A stretch of 36,102 nt of DNA from Gemmatimonadaceae bacterium (GTDB taxonomy: Bacteria > Gemmatimonadota > Gemmatimonadetes > Gemmatimonadales > Gemmatimonadaceae), in contig JABFXC010000081.1 in assembly GCA_013361935.1 (NCBI GenBank), forward strand, positions 1 through 36,102, in the 5' to 3' direction. Made by a program: the position numbers and the translations under genes. The notes under the pieces are model-generated. The model searched no databases and had not been told where the DNA came from. It saw nothing but the letters and a program-made list of their open reading frames with translations. This document shows, piece by piece, positions 7,915 to 19,110 of this stretch (positions are counted from its first letter, which is position 1; each line of letters starts with the position of its first letter).

Positions 7915-9234
7915 ATGTTCGACGAGCTGAGCGAAAAACTCGAGGCGACCTTCGCGCGCCTCCGCGGCCGCGGTGTCCTCACCGAGGCCGACATCAAGGA
8001 CGGGCTGCGCGAGGTGCGGCGCGTCCTGCTCGAGGCCGACGTCAACTTCCAGCTCACGCGCGAGTTTCTCGAGCGCGTCGAAAAGAAGGCGGTCGGCGTC
8101 TCGCAGCTCCGCACCGTCTCACCGGCCCAGCAGCTCGTCAAGATCGTGCACGACGAGCTCACGGCGATGCTCGGCGAGCGGCGCGAGGGGCTGAAGCTCA
8201 GCTCGATCCCGCCGACGGTCGTGATGATGGTCGGGCTCCAGGGCTCGGGGAAGACGACGAGCGCGGCCAAGCTCGCCCGCCGGCTGAAGGGCGAGGGGCG
8301 CGCGACGCGGCTCGTCGCCGCGGACGTCTATCGCCCCGCCGCGATCGATCAGCTCGAGACCCTCGGCAGGCAGCTCGAGGTGCCGGTGTTCGCCGATCGC
8401 TCGACCACCGACGTGGTGAAGATCGCGCGCGCCGGCATCGACCAGGCCAAGCGCGAGCGCGATCGCGTCGTCATCGTCGACACCGCCGGCCGCCTGCAGA
8501 TCGACGACGAGATGATGAAGGAGCTCGTCCGCCTGAAGGGGGCCGTCCACCCGGACGAGGTTCTCCTCGTCGCCGACGGGATGACGGGACAGGACGCGGT
8601 GCGCGTCGCGCAGGGCTTCGATTCCGCGCTCGGCGTGACCGGCGTCGTGCTCACGAAAATGGACGGCGACGCGCGGGGCGGCGCGGCGCTCTCCATCTAC
8701 GGCGTCACGAAGAAGCCGATCAAGTACGTCGGCGTCGGCGAGAAGCCCGACGCGCTCGAGGAGTTCCACCCCGAGCGCATGGCCGGGCGCATCCTCCAGC
8801 AGGGGGACGTGCTCTCGCTCGTCGAGAAGGCGCAGGCGACCTTCGATGCGGACGAGGCGAAGAGGCTCGAGAAGAAGGTCCGCAAGGAAGGCATGGACCT
8901 CGGCGACTTCCTCGTCGCGATGAAGCAGATCGAGAAGCTCGGGCCGCTCGAGGGAGTGCTGAAGATGCTCCCCGGCGTCAACTCGAAGATGCTCAAGCAG
9001 GCGAAGCAGGCCGACCCGAAGCGCATGAAGCACCTCGAGGCGATCGTCCTCTCGATGACGCCCCAGGAGCGCAAGTCCCCGGGCATCATCAACGGCTCGC
9101 GCCGGGCGCGCATCGCGAAGGGCTGCGGCCGGCCGGTCAACGAGGTCAATCGCCTGCTCGATCAGTTCCGCGACATGCAGAAGATGATGAAGAAGGCGGC
9201 GTCGGGGGGACGTATGGGCTTCCCGCGCTTCTAG
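7915..9234 (+). CDS. ffh: Signal recognition particle GTPase Ffh
   Basis: A 439-residue SRP54 homologue that binds signal sequences and SRP RNA and delivers ribosomes to FtsY at the membrane. The N domain is 1-90. The G domain has P-loop GLQGSGKTT (107-115), DVYRPAAIDQL, DTAGR (189-193) and TKMDGDARGG. The M domain includes the RNA-binding segment SRRARIAKG and ends with a methionine-rich tail (DMQKMMKK), a little shorter than in E. coli (453). The usual Ser-Gly-Ser after the RNA-binding helix reads as INGSRRARIA. No conventional Shine-Dalgarno precedes the ATG; the promoter position suggests leaderless translation. It is followed by a palindromic repeat and then rpsP. Confidence 0.97.
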   Translation: MFDELSEKLEATFARLRGRGVLTEADIKDGLREVRRVLLEADVNFQLTREFLERVEKKAVGVSQLRTVSPAQQLVKIVHDELTAMLGERREGLKLSSIPPTVVMMVGLQGSGKTTSAAKLARRLKGEGRATRLVAADVYRPAAIDQLETLGRQLEVPVFADRSTTDVVKIARAGIDQAKRERDRVVIVDTAGRLQIDDEMMKELVRLKGAVHPDEVLLVADGMTGQDAVRVAQGFDSALGVTGVVLTKMDGDARGGAALSIYGVTKKPIKYVGVGEKPDALEEFHPERMAGRILQQGDVLSLVEKAQATFDADEAKRLEKKVRKEGMDLGDFLVAMKQIEKLGPLEGVLKMLPGVNSKMLKQAKQADPKRMKHLEAIVLSMTPQERKSPGIINGSRRARIAKGCGRPVNEVNRLLDQFRDMQKMMKKAASGGRMGFPRF

Positions 9235-9244
9235 GAGCCAGGTG

Positions 9245-9287
9245 CCAGGCGGAAGGAACCGCGGTCAACGCCGTTCCTCACGCCTGG
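9245..9287. repeat. Dispersed palindromic repeat, copy B
   Basis: Arms 9245-9259 and 9273-9287 (15 bp, two mismatches) enclose a 13-nt loop. The 37-bp core 9248-9284 matches the reverse complement of copy A (1407-1443) at 33 of 37 positions, including the loop sequence, so the similarity is not just a shared tendency to fold. A short imperfect direct repeat, GCCAGGT-GCCAGG, sits at its left edge. It lies 10 bp after the ffh stop and upstream of rpsP. Confidence 0.8.
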
Positions 9288-9384
9288 ACCCTGGCCCCCG
9301 CAGTCCCGGGTGCGGCGCGGAGATACCGCGCGCGCGAGGAGCCCGGCGCAGTACAGAGAGAACTCTGCCTAACGGGAGAACAAG

Positions 9385-9696
9385 ATGGTCAAGATTCGCC
9401 TCCGTCGTATCGGCCGGAAGAAGGCCCCCATGTACCGCATCGTCGTCGCCGACAGCACCAGCCCGCGCGACGGCCGCTTCATCGAGATCGTCGGCACGTA
9501 CGCTCCCCGCCAGGCGGAGAACGCGGTCACGCTGAAGGAAGAGCGCATCGAGCACTGGCTCGACGTCGGCGCCCAGCCCACCGACACCGTCCGCTCGATC
9601 ATCCGCAAGGCCGGGATGCTCAAGCGCCGGCACGAGGCTCGCCTCGGCCGGAAGCTGCAGGCGCGCGCCGTCCCCGTCGCCGAGCAGGGCGAGTAG
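9385..9696 (+). CDS. rpsP: 30S ribosomal protein S16
   Basis: A 103-residue small-subunit protein needed for 30S assembly. The N-terminus [20 protein letters not shown] and the segment [13 protein letters not shown] are diagnostic; length fits the family (80-110). A good ribosome-binding site (GGGAGAA) precedes the ATG by 4 bases. A small hairpin (CAGAG/CTCTG with loop AGAA) and a CGTTAGGC octamer in reverse orientation (9367-9374) are in the 5' leader. It is the first gene of the rpsP-rimM-trmD operon. Confidence 0.98.
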   Translation: MVKIRLRRIGRKKAPMYRIVVADSTSPRDGRFIEIVGTYAPRQAENAVTLKEERIEHWLDVGAQPTDTVRSIIRKAGMLKRRHEARLGRKLQARAVPVAEQGE

Positions 9697-9712
9697 CCTC
9701 GCCGTACGCACG

Positions 9713-10264
9713 ATGAGCGACGCCGCGGTCCACGTCATCGTCGGCCGGGTGCGGAAGGCACACGGCATCCGCGGCGAGCTCGTCGTCGAGGCGATCACCG
9801 ACGCGCCGGACGCGATCTTCGCGTCCGGCCGTCGTCTTTTCGTGGGCGACGCGGCGGGCCGCGTCGACCCGAAGGTCCCGCCGGTCGAGATCGAGTCGGC
9901 GCGCCCCTTCAAGGAAGGGTTCATCGTCTCGTTGGGCATCATCCCCGACCGCACGGCCGCGGAGCGGTGGCGGGATCGCTACTTCCTGCTCCCCGAGAAC
10001 GAGCTCCCCGCGCCCGGTGACGACGAGATCTATATCCACGATCTTCCCGGGATGCGCGTCGAGCTCGAGGGCGGGGAAGTGGTGGGCACCGTCGGCACGG
10101 TCTACGAGCTCCCCCAGGGACTGGTGATGGACGTCGCGCGGCAGGCCGAGGGCGAGTCGAAGCGCGCGAGCGTCATGATCCCCTACGACGAGCGCACCGT
10201 CGTCGGCGTCGACCGCGAGGGGCGTGTGGTCGTCGTGAGCCTTCCCGACGGGCTGCTCGACTGA
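9713..10264 (+). CDS. rimM: 16S rRNA processing protein RimM
   Basis: A 183-residue ribosome-maturation factor that binds S19 and assists 30S head assembly. The N-terminal RimM barrel has the typical VGRVRKAHGIRGELVVEAITD (residues 8-28). The C-terminal PRC-barrel contains the DLPGMRVELEGGEVVGTVG block, and the end MIPYDERTVVGVD fits. It starts 16 bp after rpsP and is followed 7 bp later by trmD, the usual operon order. Confidence 0.96.
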   Translation: MSDAAVHVIVGRVRKAHGIRGELVVEAITDAPDAIFASGRRLFVGDAAGRVDPKVPPVEIESARPFKEGFIVSLGIIPDRTAAERWRDRYFLLPENELPAPGDDEIYIHDLPGMRVELEGGEVVGTVGTVYELPQGLVMDVARQAEGESKRASVMIPYDERTVVGVDREGRVVVVSLPDGLLD

Positions 10265-10271
10265 CACGCTC

Positions 10272-10943
10272 GTGCTCCGCGTCAACATCGTCACGATCTT
10301 TCCGGATTTCTTCGCCGGACCGCTCTCGCTGAGCATCCCCGCGCGCGCCGCGGCCGCGGGGAGCGTGGTGTATCGCGTCGCCGACCTGCGCGACTTCACC
10401 CACGATCGCCATCGCACCGTCGACGACTATCCATACGGTGGCGGCCCGGGGATGGTGATGAAGCCCGCGCCATTCTTCGAGGCCGTGGAGCACCTTGGCG
10501 CGCGCGCGCCGATCGTGCTCGTCTCGGCGCGAGGGCGGCGCTTCACCCATGCCGACGCGACGCGGTTCGCCGCGGGCGAGGAGCTGACGCTGCTCTGCGG
10601 CCACTACAAGGACGTCGACCAGCGTGTCGCGGACGCGCTCGCGACCGAGGAGATCTCGCTCGGCGATTTCGTGCTCAGCGGGGGAGAGCCGGCGGCGCTG
10701 GCGATCGTCGACGCGACCGTGCGCCTGCTGCCGGGAGCGATGTCCGACTTCGACAGCGCGCGCACCGACTCCTTCTTCGAGGGCGGCCTGAGCGCGCCGA
10801 GCTACACGCGACCGCCCGAGTACCGGGGGCTGCGCGTCCCCGACGTGCTGCTCTCCGGCGACCACAAGCGCATCGCCGAGTGGCGGCGCGTCGAGGGAGA
10901 GCGGCAGACGCGGCGTCTGACGCGCGACGACGAGCGCGCGTGA
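10272..10943 (+). CDS. trmD: tRNA (guanine-N1-)-methyltransferase TrmD
   Basis: A 223-residue SPOUT enzyme that methylates G37 of tRNAs using SAM, preventing frameshifts. The N-terminus VNIVTIFPDFF, the knot segments YGGGPGMVMKP and LLCGHYKDVDQR, and ISLGDFVLSGGEPAAL are all present. The start is GTG at 10272. It is slightly shorter than typical (230-260) because the C-terminal helix domain ends soon after SGDHKRIAEWRR. In most genomes rplS would follow directly; here an unrelated block begins and rplS lies 15.6 kb downstream on the other strand. Confidence 0.97.
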   Translation: MLRVNIVTIFPDFFAGPLSLSIPARAAAAGSVVYRVADLRDFTHDRHRTVDDYPYGGGPGMVMKPAPFFEAVEHLGARAPIVLVSARGRRFTHADATRFAAGEELTLLCGHYKDVDQRVADALATEEISLGDFVLSGGEPAALAIVDATVRLLPGAMSDFDSARTDSFFEGGLSAPSYTRPPEYRGLRVPDVLLSGDHKRIAEWRRVEGERQTRRLTRDDERA

Positions 10944-11015
10944 GAGCGCGCTAATCTCCGTCGGCGTCCGACGGCCTCGGCCGCTCGGGCGCGCGTTAGG
11001 CCAGACGCGCGGCTC

Positions 11016-11044
11016 TTGCGCGATCGGGACTCGGCCGGTACACT
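11016..11044 (+). promoter_or_regulatory. Promoter of first S8 protease
   Basis: TTGCGC (11016-11021), a 17-bp spacer, and TACACT (11039-11044), 193 bp before the GTG start. Two CGTTAGGC octamers (10994-11001 and 11102-11109) flank it. The rest of the trmD-protease gap (10944-11237) holds nothing else I can identify. Confidence 0.5.
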
Positions 11045-11237
11045 AGCCCCTCGCCGCGCCGATGCGTTCGCGGCTCCATGCCCACGAGGGAACAACATCA
11101 CCGTTAGGCAGGCGCGCCCGCGCGCGCTCCACGGTGCGTCAATGCTTCGCCCCGCGCTCGCTGGACGCGGGAAGCCCTGCGACGCGGCAGGCGGTGGTCC
11201 ACGCCAGCAGGATGTGATTCCATTCGAGGAGGAAGCC

Positions 11238-12401
<1,164 letters not shown>

Positions 12402-12408
12402 TGCTGCG

Positions 12409-12440
12409 CGCCGAAGGGCGGGGTCGCTCGCCCTTCGGCG
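12409..12440 (+). terminator. Hairpin after first S8 protease
   Basis: A 12-bp perfect stem (12409-12420 with 12429-12440) around an 8-nt loop, starting 8 bp after the stop. No clean T-run follows, so termination is probable but not certain; it separates the two proteases into independent units. Confidence 0.55.
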
Positions 12441-12449
12441 TGCTCGCTC

Positions 12450-12478
12450 TTGCACGAAAATAAACGGCAGATTACAAT
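12450..12478 (+). promoter_or_regulatory. Promoter of second S8 protease
   Basis: TTGCAC (12450-12455), a 17-bp spacer containing an A-rich stretch, and TACAAT (12473-12478). This is among the best sigma-70-like matches in the window. It gives the second protease its own transcript with a leader of about 200 nt, in which I see no further motif. Confidence 0.65.
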
Positions 12479-12688
12479 CGCCCCCCGCCCCGAAGCTCCG
12501 GGCGGTCCCACCATCGCACGACCCCGCGACGACGCGGGCACTTCCACATCCTCCCGCGTCCCGCCCTTTCGAGGGGACCGATCTTCCGTGCCCTGCAGGG
12601 CGCGCGGCGCGTTCGCGCCCCGCCCTTCGTGGTCCTGGCGTCCCGCGTCCGCGCGACGTCGCATTGCCCCCAACCCGGAAGGTTGACG

Positions 12689-13849
<1,161 letters not shown>

Positions 13850-13851
13850 CC

Positions 13852-13875
13852 GGGTCGCGGGGTCGCGGGGTCGCC
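13852..13875. repeat. Three tandem copies of an 8-bp GGGTCGCG unit
   Basis: Units at 13852-13859, 13860-13867 and 13868-13875 (last base differs) start 2 bp after the protease stop. A small GC stem (13873-13880 with 13885-13892, loop GCGA) follows directly. Confidence 0.75.
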
Positions 13876-13895
13876 GGCGCGCGAGCGCCGGCCGC

Positions 13896-13926
13896 ACGGA
13901 GCCGGCGTCGTCGACGCCGGCTCCGT
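13896..13926 (+). terminator. Terminator-like hairpin after second S8 protease
   Basis: A perfect 14-bp stem (13896-13909 with 13913-13926) with a 3-nt loop, followed by CTGCTTTCTGG. It is a strong GC stem with a weak T-tract and probably ends the protease transcript. The remaining stretch up to 14184 contains a short dyad (CGGTAA 13979-13984 with TTACCG 14002-14007) and the receptor promoter. Confidence 0.65.
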
Positions 13927-14011
13927 CTGCTTTCTGGTCGGTTCACAGGCGGGGGAGGCATTCCCCGGGCCGACAGGGCGGTAACGGGGGAAAGAGTCTC
14001 CTTACCGAACG

Positions 14012-14040
14012 TTGACACCTTGTTGACCTGACTCTAGCTT
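14012..14040 (+). promoter_or_regulatory. Possible promoter of first SusC-SusD operon
   Basis: TTGACA (14012-14017), a 17-bp spacer, and TAGCTT (14035-14040), a weak -10. A second TTGACC (14023-14028) with TACTGC 17 bp later is an alternative. A short dyad (13979-14007) ends 4 bp before the -35 and could be an operator. The Bacteroidetes TAnnTTTG promoter form is not seen. Confidence 0.35.
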
Positions 14041-14184
14041 CGCCCTACTGCATGACCGGCCGCCGGGTGTCCCCGGCCGCCGGCGCCCTTCCACGGCGGG
14101 AGGCGAAGCGATGTCATCATGCGTGGCCGACATCGACGCGTCCCCCTCTCCCGTCAACATCGACTGGAGGAACCGCAAACCAAC

Positions 14185-17100
14185 ATGATGTCAAACTCAC
14201 ATCGGTTGCTCGTGGGCGTCGCCGCGTTCGTCGGCTTCGCTCCGCTCGCACTGAGTGCCCAGGAGGCGACGAACGTGACCGGAACGGTCACCTCGTCGCA
14301 GGCACCAGTCGAGAACGTCGCGGTCAGCATCCCCGAGTTGCGAATCGGCGGATACACCGACCAGGCGGGAAAGTATCGGATCGTGGCCCCGGCAACGGCC
14401 TCGGGCCGCACCGTCGTGCTCATCGCGCGCCGCGTCGGCTACACGCCGGACAGCGCGCGCATCACGCTGAGCGGCGGGACGCTCGTCCAGGATCTCGACC
14501 TCCGGACGCAGGCGACGCAGCTCACCGGCGTCGTCGTCACGGCGCTCGGCGTCGTGCGTGAGAAGAGCACTCTCGGCACCGCGCAGCAGCAGATCAGCAC
14601 CGAGGACCTGAACGTCACGAAGACGCAGAACCTCGTCGAGCAGGTCCAGGGCAAGGTTTCCGGCGTCCAGATCAACGGTGCCGGCACGCCGGGCGGATCG
14701 ACCAACTTCGTCATCCGCGGCTACAACACCTTCGCCAGCAACAACCAGCCGCTGTTCGTCGTCGACGGTATCCCGGTGTCGAACGCGAACCGCGGCGGCG
14801 GCCTGGGCAACGGCTACGACTTCGGCAACGCGATCAGCGACATCAACCCCGAGGACGTCGAGTCGATGACGATCCTCAAGGGCCCCAACGCGGCGGCGAT
14901 CTACGGTTCGCGCGCGCAGAATGGCGCCGTCGTGATCACGACGAAGAAGGGCTCCGCGTCGGCGGGCCGCGTCCGCACCGACGCCTCGCTCCTGTACACC
15001 TGGGAGTATCCCGGCCGTCTCCCCGACTATCAGAACCAGTACGGTCAGGGTGCCGGCGGACAGTTCAAGTACGTCGACGGCGCGGGCGGCGGAATCTGCG
15101 ACGGCTGCGACCAGAGCTGGGGCCCGAAGCTCGACGGCCGCATGATCCACCAGTTCACCGACGGCGCGGACACGAGCGTGAAGTCGCCGTGGATCGCGCA
15201 CCCGAACAACGTCAAGGACTTCTTCAACACCGGCCACACCCTCTCGCTGAACAGCGCGGTGAGCGGCGGCGGTGAGCGCGCGAACGCGCGCATGTCGATC
15301 GGCGTCGACAACGTCGAGGGCTACGTCCCGAACAACTCCTTCCAGAAGCCGTCGGCGCTCCTCACCGGAACGCTCAACGTCAACTCGAAGCTGCAGACGA
15401 CGGCGACGCTCGGCTACACGCGCAACAACGGCAAGAACCGCCCGGGCACCGGCTACGGCAACTCGATCCTCGAGGGGTTCTACTGGTTCGGCCGTCAGGT
15501 CGACGTGAACGCGCTGCGCAACTGGCAGCAGGGCGGAGCGACGAACAACGGGCCGGACAACCGCGAGTTCAACTGGAACTACAACTTCCACAACAATCCG
15601 TTCTTCGTGCAGGAAGCGAGCGCGCTGACGGATTCGCGTGACCGCTTCATCATCCAGGGCGCGGCGAACTACAAGTTCACCGACTGGCTGTCGGCGAACC
15701 TGATGAGCGGGTCGGACATCTACCGGTTCAGCATCAACCAGGACTTCCCTGCGGCGTTCCTGAACGGAAGCTACGTCAACCAGTCGTACAACGGCGGCTT
15801 CCAGTTCATCAACGACTACAACAACGAGAACAACACCGAGCTGAAGCTCATCGCCGACCGCAACGTCACGAGCGACATCCACGTGAACGCGCTCGTCGGC
15901 GGGAACCTGCGTCGCGAGAACTTCAACACGACCTCGACGACGACGAGGGGTCTCACGGTCGCCGGGATCTACAACGTCTCGAACGCGGCGATCTCGCCGA
16001 CGCTCGGGCAGACGCTCAACCGCCGGGCGATGAACAGCGTCCTCGGCTCGGCGTCAGTGACCTATCGTGGGTTCTGGACCGTCGAGGGCACCGGCCGCAA
16101 CGACGTCTCGTCGACGCTGCCGAAGGGGAACAACTCGTACTTCTATCCCTCGGTCGCGACGTCGATCGTCCTCACCGAGGCGATCCCCGCGCTCAAGAAC
16201 AACTGGATGTCGTTCCTGAAGGTCCGCGGCGGCGTGGCGCAGGTCGGCAACGACACCGATCCGTACCGCCTGCTCACGACCTTCGCCGGCAACTCGAACA
16301 AGTTCGGCGGACGCCCGCAGTTCTCGCTGAGCGATCAGCTGATGGAGCCGAACCTCAAGCCGGAGATCACGCGCTCGAACGAGGCCGGCATCGAGATGGG
16401 CTTCTTCGACCAGCGCCTGAGCGTCGATCTCACGGCCTACGATAAGCGCACGCGCAACCAGATCTACCTCGTCCCGGTCTCGCCGGCTTCCGGCTACTCG
16501 CAGAAGCTGCTCAACGCGGGTGAGATGCAGAACAAGGGCTTCGAGGCGCTGCTGACGGCGACGCCGATCCGGATGGCGAACTTCGACTGGACGGCGAACA
16601 TCAACTTCTCGCAGAACCGCAACCAGGTGCTGTCGCTGGCCGGCGGCGTCGATCGCATCGTGCTCGGCAACGGCCTCTTCGGCGACGTCCGCACCGAGGC
16701 GACCGTCGGCAAGCCGTACGGCGCGATCTGGGGCGGCGGCTACGTCCGCGACGATCAGGGTCGCATCCTGACCTCGGGCGGCATCCCGATCGTCTCCGAC
16801 ACCTTCGTCTATCACGGCTCCATCCAGCCGAAGTGGACGGGCGGCATCACCAACCAGTTCCGCTACAAGGCCTTCACCTTCGGCGGTTCGCTCGACATCC
16901 GCCACGGCGGCAAGATCATGAGCTACTCGAACTACGTCGGCGAGTACTCCGGCGTTCTCAAGAGCACGCTCCGTGGCCGCGAAGTCGACTGGGACAACCC
17001 GGGGATCGTCGTGAACGGCATCGACGAGAAGACGGGCCAGCCGAACACGACCCGCGTCACCGCGGAGGAATACTTCCAGGGGCTGTTCTTCAACGTCGAG

Positions 17101-17355
17101 CCCTACGTGTACGACGCGAGCTACACCAAGCTCCGCGAGCTGCGCGTCGGCTTCGACGTGCCCGCCGACTGGGCGCAGCGGTTCCGCGTCTCGGGGCTGA
17201 GCGTCGCCCTGACGGGACGCAACCTCTACACGTGGACGGATGTGCCGAACATCGATCCGGAGTTCACCTACAGCTCCGGCAACTTCCAGGGAATGGAGTA
17301 CGCGATCCCCGGGAACACGCGCAGCTTCGGCATCAACCTGCGGATCACGCCGTAA
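14185..17355 (+). CDS. SusC/RagA-type TonB-linked outer-membrane receptor 1
   Basis: A 1056-residue outer-membrane transporter that takes up large nutrients with energy from TonB. A signal peptide of 25 residues ends ALSA before QEA. A carboxypeptidase-regulatory-like (CarboxypepD_reg) domain covers about 28-105. The plug follows, with LVEQVQGKVSGVQI, a LFVVDGIPV segment and the SusC signature GPNAAAIYGSRAQNGAVVITTKKG region. The rest is beta-barrel, rich in Asn, Tyr and Phe, including a CDGC pair in an early extracellular loop before the WGPKLDGR segment. It ends GINLRITP rather than with the usual aromatic residue. The ATG at 14185 is chosen for its signal peptide; GGAGG lies about 14 bases upstream. 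The SusD-like partner starts 23 bp after it. Substrate unknown. Confidence 0.93.
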   Translation: MMSNSHRLLVGVAAFVGFAPLALSAQEATNVTGTVTSSQAPVENVAVSIPELRIGGYTDQAGKYRIVAPATASGRTVVLIARRVGYTPDSARITLSGGTLVQDLDLRTQATQLTGVVVTALGVVREKSTLGTAQQQISTEDLNVTKTQNLVEQVQGKVSGVQINGAGTPGGSTNFVIRGYNTFASNNQPLFVVDGIPVSNANRGGGLGNGYDFGNAISDINPEDVESMTILKGPNAAAIYGSRAQNGAVVITTKKGSASAGRVRTDASLLYTWEYPGRLPDYQNQYGQGAGGQFKYVDGAGGGICDGCDQSWGPKLDGRMIHQFTDGADTSVKSPWIAHPNNVKDFFNTGHTLSLNSAVSGGGERANARMSIGVDNVEGYVPNNSFQKPSALLTGTLNVNSKLQTTATLGYTRNNGKNRPGTGYGNSILEGFYWFGRQVDVNALRNWQQGGATNNGPDNREFNWNYNFHNNPFFVQEASALTDSRDRFIIQGAANYKFTDWLSANLMSGSDIYRFSINQDFPAAFLNGSYVNQSYNGGFQFINDYNNENNTELKLIADRNVTSDIHVNALVGGNLRRENFNTTSTTTRGLTVAGIYNVSNAAISPTLGQTLNRRAMNSVLGSASVTYRGFWTVEGTGRNDVSSTLPKGNNSYFYPSVATSIVLTEAIPALKNNWMSFLKVRGGVAQVGNDTDPYRLLTTFAGNSNKFGGRPQFSLSDQLMEPNLKPEITRSNEAGIEMGFFDQRLSVDLTAYDKRTRNQIYLVPVSPASGYSQKLLNAGEMQNKGFEALLTATPIRMANFDWTANINFSQNRNQVLSLAGGVDRIVLGNGLFGDVRTEATVGKPYGAIWGGGYVRDDQGRILTSGGIPIVSDTFVYHGSIQPKWTGGITNQFRYKAFTFGGSLDIRHGGKIMSYSNYVGEYSGVLKSTLRGREVDWDNPGIVVNGIDEKTGQPNTTRVTAEEYFQGLFFNVEPYVYDASYTKLRELRVGFDVPADWAQRFRVSGLSVALTGRNLYTWTDVPNIDPEFTYSSGNFQGMEYAIPGNTRSFGINLRITP

Positions 17356-17378
17356 GGCGCTGAGGAGATAAAACCAAG

Positions 17379-19037
17379 ATGAAGATGAATCGAACCCTTT
17401 TGACCGGCGTCGGAGCCGCGGCCGCCGTCCTCGCGACGGCGTGCAACTCGGACAAGCTGACGACGGTCAACAACAACCCGAACAGTCCGACGAACGCCCC
17501 GTCGACCGCGCTCTTCACGAACGCGTCGCGCAACGGCGTGAGCCGGTGGGTGGACGGCATGGGCGGGACGCGGTACGGCTTCCTCCCGCAGGCCTTCGCC
17601 GAGGTGCAGTACCCGGACGATGACGCGTATACGCGTCTTCGTGCCGGCTCGACCTCGGGGCTGTTCAACGGCTCGTACAACGTCGAGCTGCAGGACCTCG
17701 AGCTGGTGCGTCGGCGCGGACTCGCCGCCAACGATGCATCGACCTGGGGCCCGGCCGAGGTCCTGATGCAGTGGGAGTTCGGGATCCTCACCGACGTCTT
17801 CGGCGACATCCCGTACAGCCAGGCGTTCAAGGCGGACTCGGGGATCATCCAGCCGAAGTACGACAAGCAGCAGGACGTCTACGCGGCGATGTTCACCCGC
17901 CTCGCGGCGGCGTCGGCCGCGCTCGGGTCGTCCACCGCCAACTCGCTCGGCGACGCCGACCCGATCTACGGCGGCGACACGAAGGCATGGCAGAAGTTCG
18001 CGAACTCGATCCGTGCCCGGCACGCGCTCCGGATCGTGAACGTCGATCCGGCGAAGGCGAACACGGAGCTGACCGCCGCGCTCGCGGACACGACGAAGCT
18101 CATTGTCAGCAACGCCGACAACGCGGCGCTCCCCTGGCCCGGGGACGGGGTGTATGACAACCCGTGGGCGGCGCAGTTCAAGGGTCGCGACGACTTCCGC
18201 GTCTCGACGCGGCTGATCACCTACCTGCGCGACTACAACGACCCGCGCGTGGCGGTCTACGCCCAGCCGGCGGAAAAGGACACCATCGAGCTGATGGACA
18301 CGACGAAGGTGAAGACCTCGGCCGGCACGGACACCACGATCATCACGGCGAAGACGCTCAAGTACTGCCCGGGCGGCGGGACGGTCTGCTACGTCGGTCT
18401 TGGCAACGCCCTCACGCAGGCGAAGGTCTCGGCGCTCGTTCCGTACACGTCGCGCGTGGGCGCGGTCTTCTTCCCCGGCGCGACGGCGTACGGGACGTTC
18501 GGCGGAAGCGGCGGGTCGCAGCCGTCGTACCTGATGACCGCGGCGGAAGTCGACTTCATCCGTGCAGAAGCGGCGGAGCGTGGCCTCGGCGGTCTGAACG
18601 CCGCGCAGGCGGGATTGTACTACAACGCCGGCGTCACCCGTTCGATGGAGATGTGGGGGATCCCGGCCTCCGCGATCACGGCGTACCTCGCGCAGCCGGC
18701 GGTGTCCTACGCGGCGGCGACGACGCAGGCGGAGAAGCTCAAGCGGATCGCGATCCAGAAGTGGCTGGCGATGTACACGGAGCCGATCCAGCAGTGGGCC
18801 GAGTTCCGCCGCACCTGCCAGCCGGAGATCGTGAAGCCGGGTCCGAACGCGATCGAGAACGTGGTGCCGCGTCGCCTGTACTACTCGACGACCGAGCACG
18901 CGGTGAACGCGACGAACGTGAACGCCGCGATCGCCGATCAGGGCCCGGACAACTTCCGGACTCGCATCTGGTGGGACACGAAGCCGACGGCTGCGCCGAC
19001 CTATCCAGGTTCGACCTGCGCCAGGCGCGCCTTGTAA
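17379..19037 (+). CDS. SusD/RagB-type nutrient-binding lipoprotein 1
   Basis: A 552-residue surface lipoprotein that acts as the lid of the adjacent SusC-type barrel and captures substrate. The signal peptide ends LATAC (Cys22), followed by the Asn-rich VNNNPNSPT sequence common near the SusD N-terminus. Helical, TPR-like stretches are seen in the middle (FGDIPYSQAF, YAAMFTRLAAAS), and the typical C-terminal SusD segments include LMTAAEVDFIRAEAAERG and QKWLAMYTEPIQQWAEFRR. GAGGAG lies about 12 bases upstream of the ATG. It is co-transcribed with the receptor and followed by a strong terminator. The family call is good; the ligand cannot be told. Confidence 0.9.
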   Translation: MKMNRTLLTGVGAAAAVLATACNSDKLTTVNNNPNSPTNAPSTALFTNASRNGVSRWVDGMGGTRYGFLPQAFAEVQYPDDDAYTRLRAGSTSGLFNGSYNVELQDLELVRRRGLAANDASTWGPAEVLMQWEFGILTDVFGDIPYSQAFKADSGIIQPKYDKQQDVYAAMFTRLAAASAALGSSTANSLGDADPIYGGDTKAWQKFANSIRARHALRIVNVDPAKANTELTAALADTTKLIVSNADNAALPWPGDGVYDNPWAAQFKGRDDFRVSTRLITYLRDYNDPRVAVYAQPAEKDTIELMDTTKVKTSAGTDTTIITAKTLKYCPGGGTVCYVGLGNALTQAKVSALVPYTSRVGAVFFPGATAYGTFGGSGGSQPSYLMTAAEVDFIRAEAAERGLGGLNAAQAGLYYNAGVTRSMEMWGIPASAITAYLAQPAVSYAAATTQAEKLKRIAIQKWLAMYTEPIQQWAEFRRTCQPEIVKPGPNAIENVVPRRLYYSTTEHAVNATNVNAAIADQGPDNFRTRIWWDTKPTAAPTYPGSTCARRAL

Positions 19038-19062
19038 CGCGGGCGCCGAGACGCTGAAACAG

Positions 19063-19094
19063 AAAGGGCCGCCAGGGAAACCTGGCGGCCCTTT
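19063..19094. terminator. Rho-independent terminator, bidirectional
   Basis: A perfect 14-bp stem (19063-19076 with 19081-19094) closed by a GAAA tetraloop, with A/T at the outer ends (AAA on the left, TTT on the right). It lies between the SusD gene (+) and the plug-like gene (-) and can serve both. Confidence 0.88.
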
Positions 19095-19110
19095 CGCCTT
19101 GCGCCGGATC

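Noticed and set aside
11016..11237. N-terminal extension of the first S8 protease from an upstream ATG
   Set aside because: The extension lacks signal-peptide character; GAGGAGG precedes the GTG at 11238, and the candidate promoter lies inside the extension.
14197..15882. Long frame antisense to the first SusC gene
   Set aside because: Mirrors codon bias of the receptor; composition is Val/Arg/Asp-rich with no recognisable fold or start.
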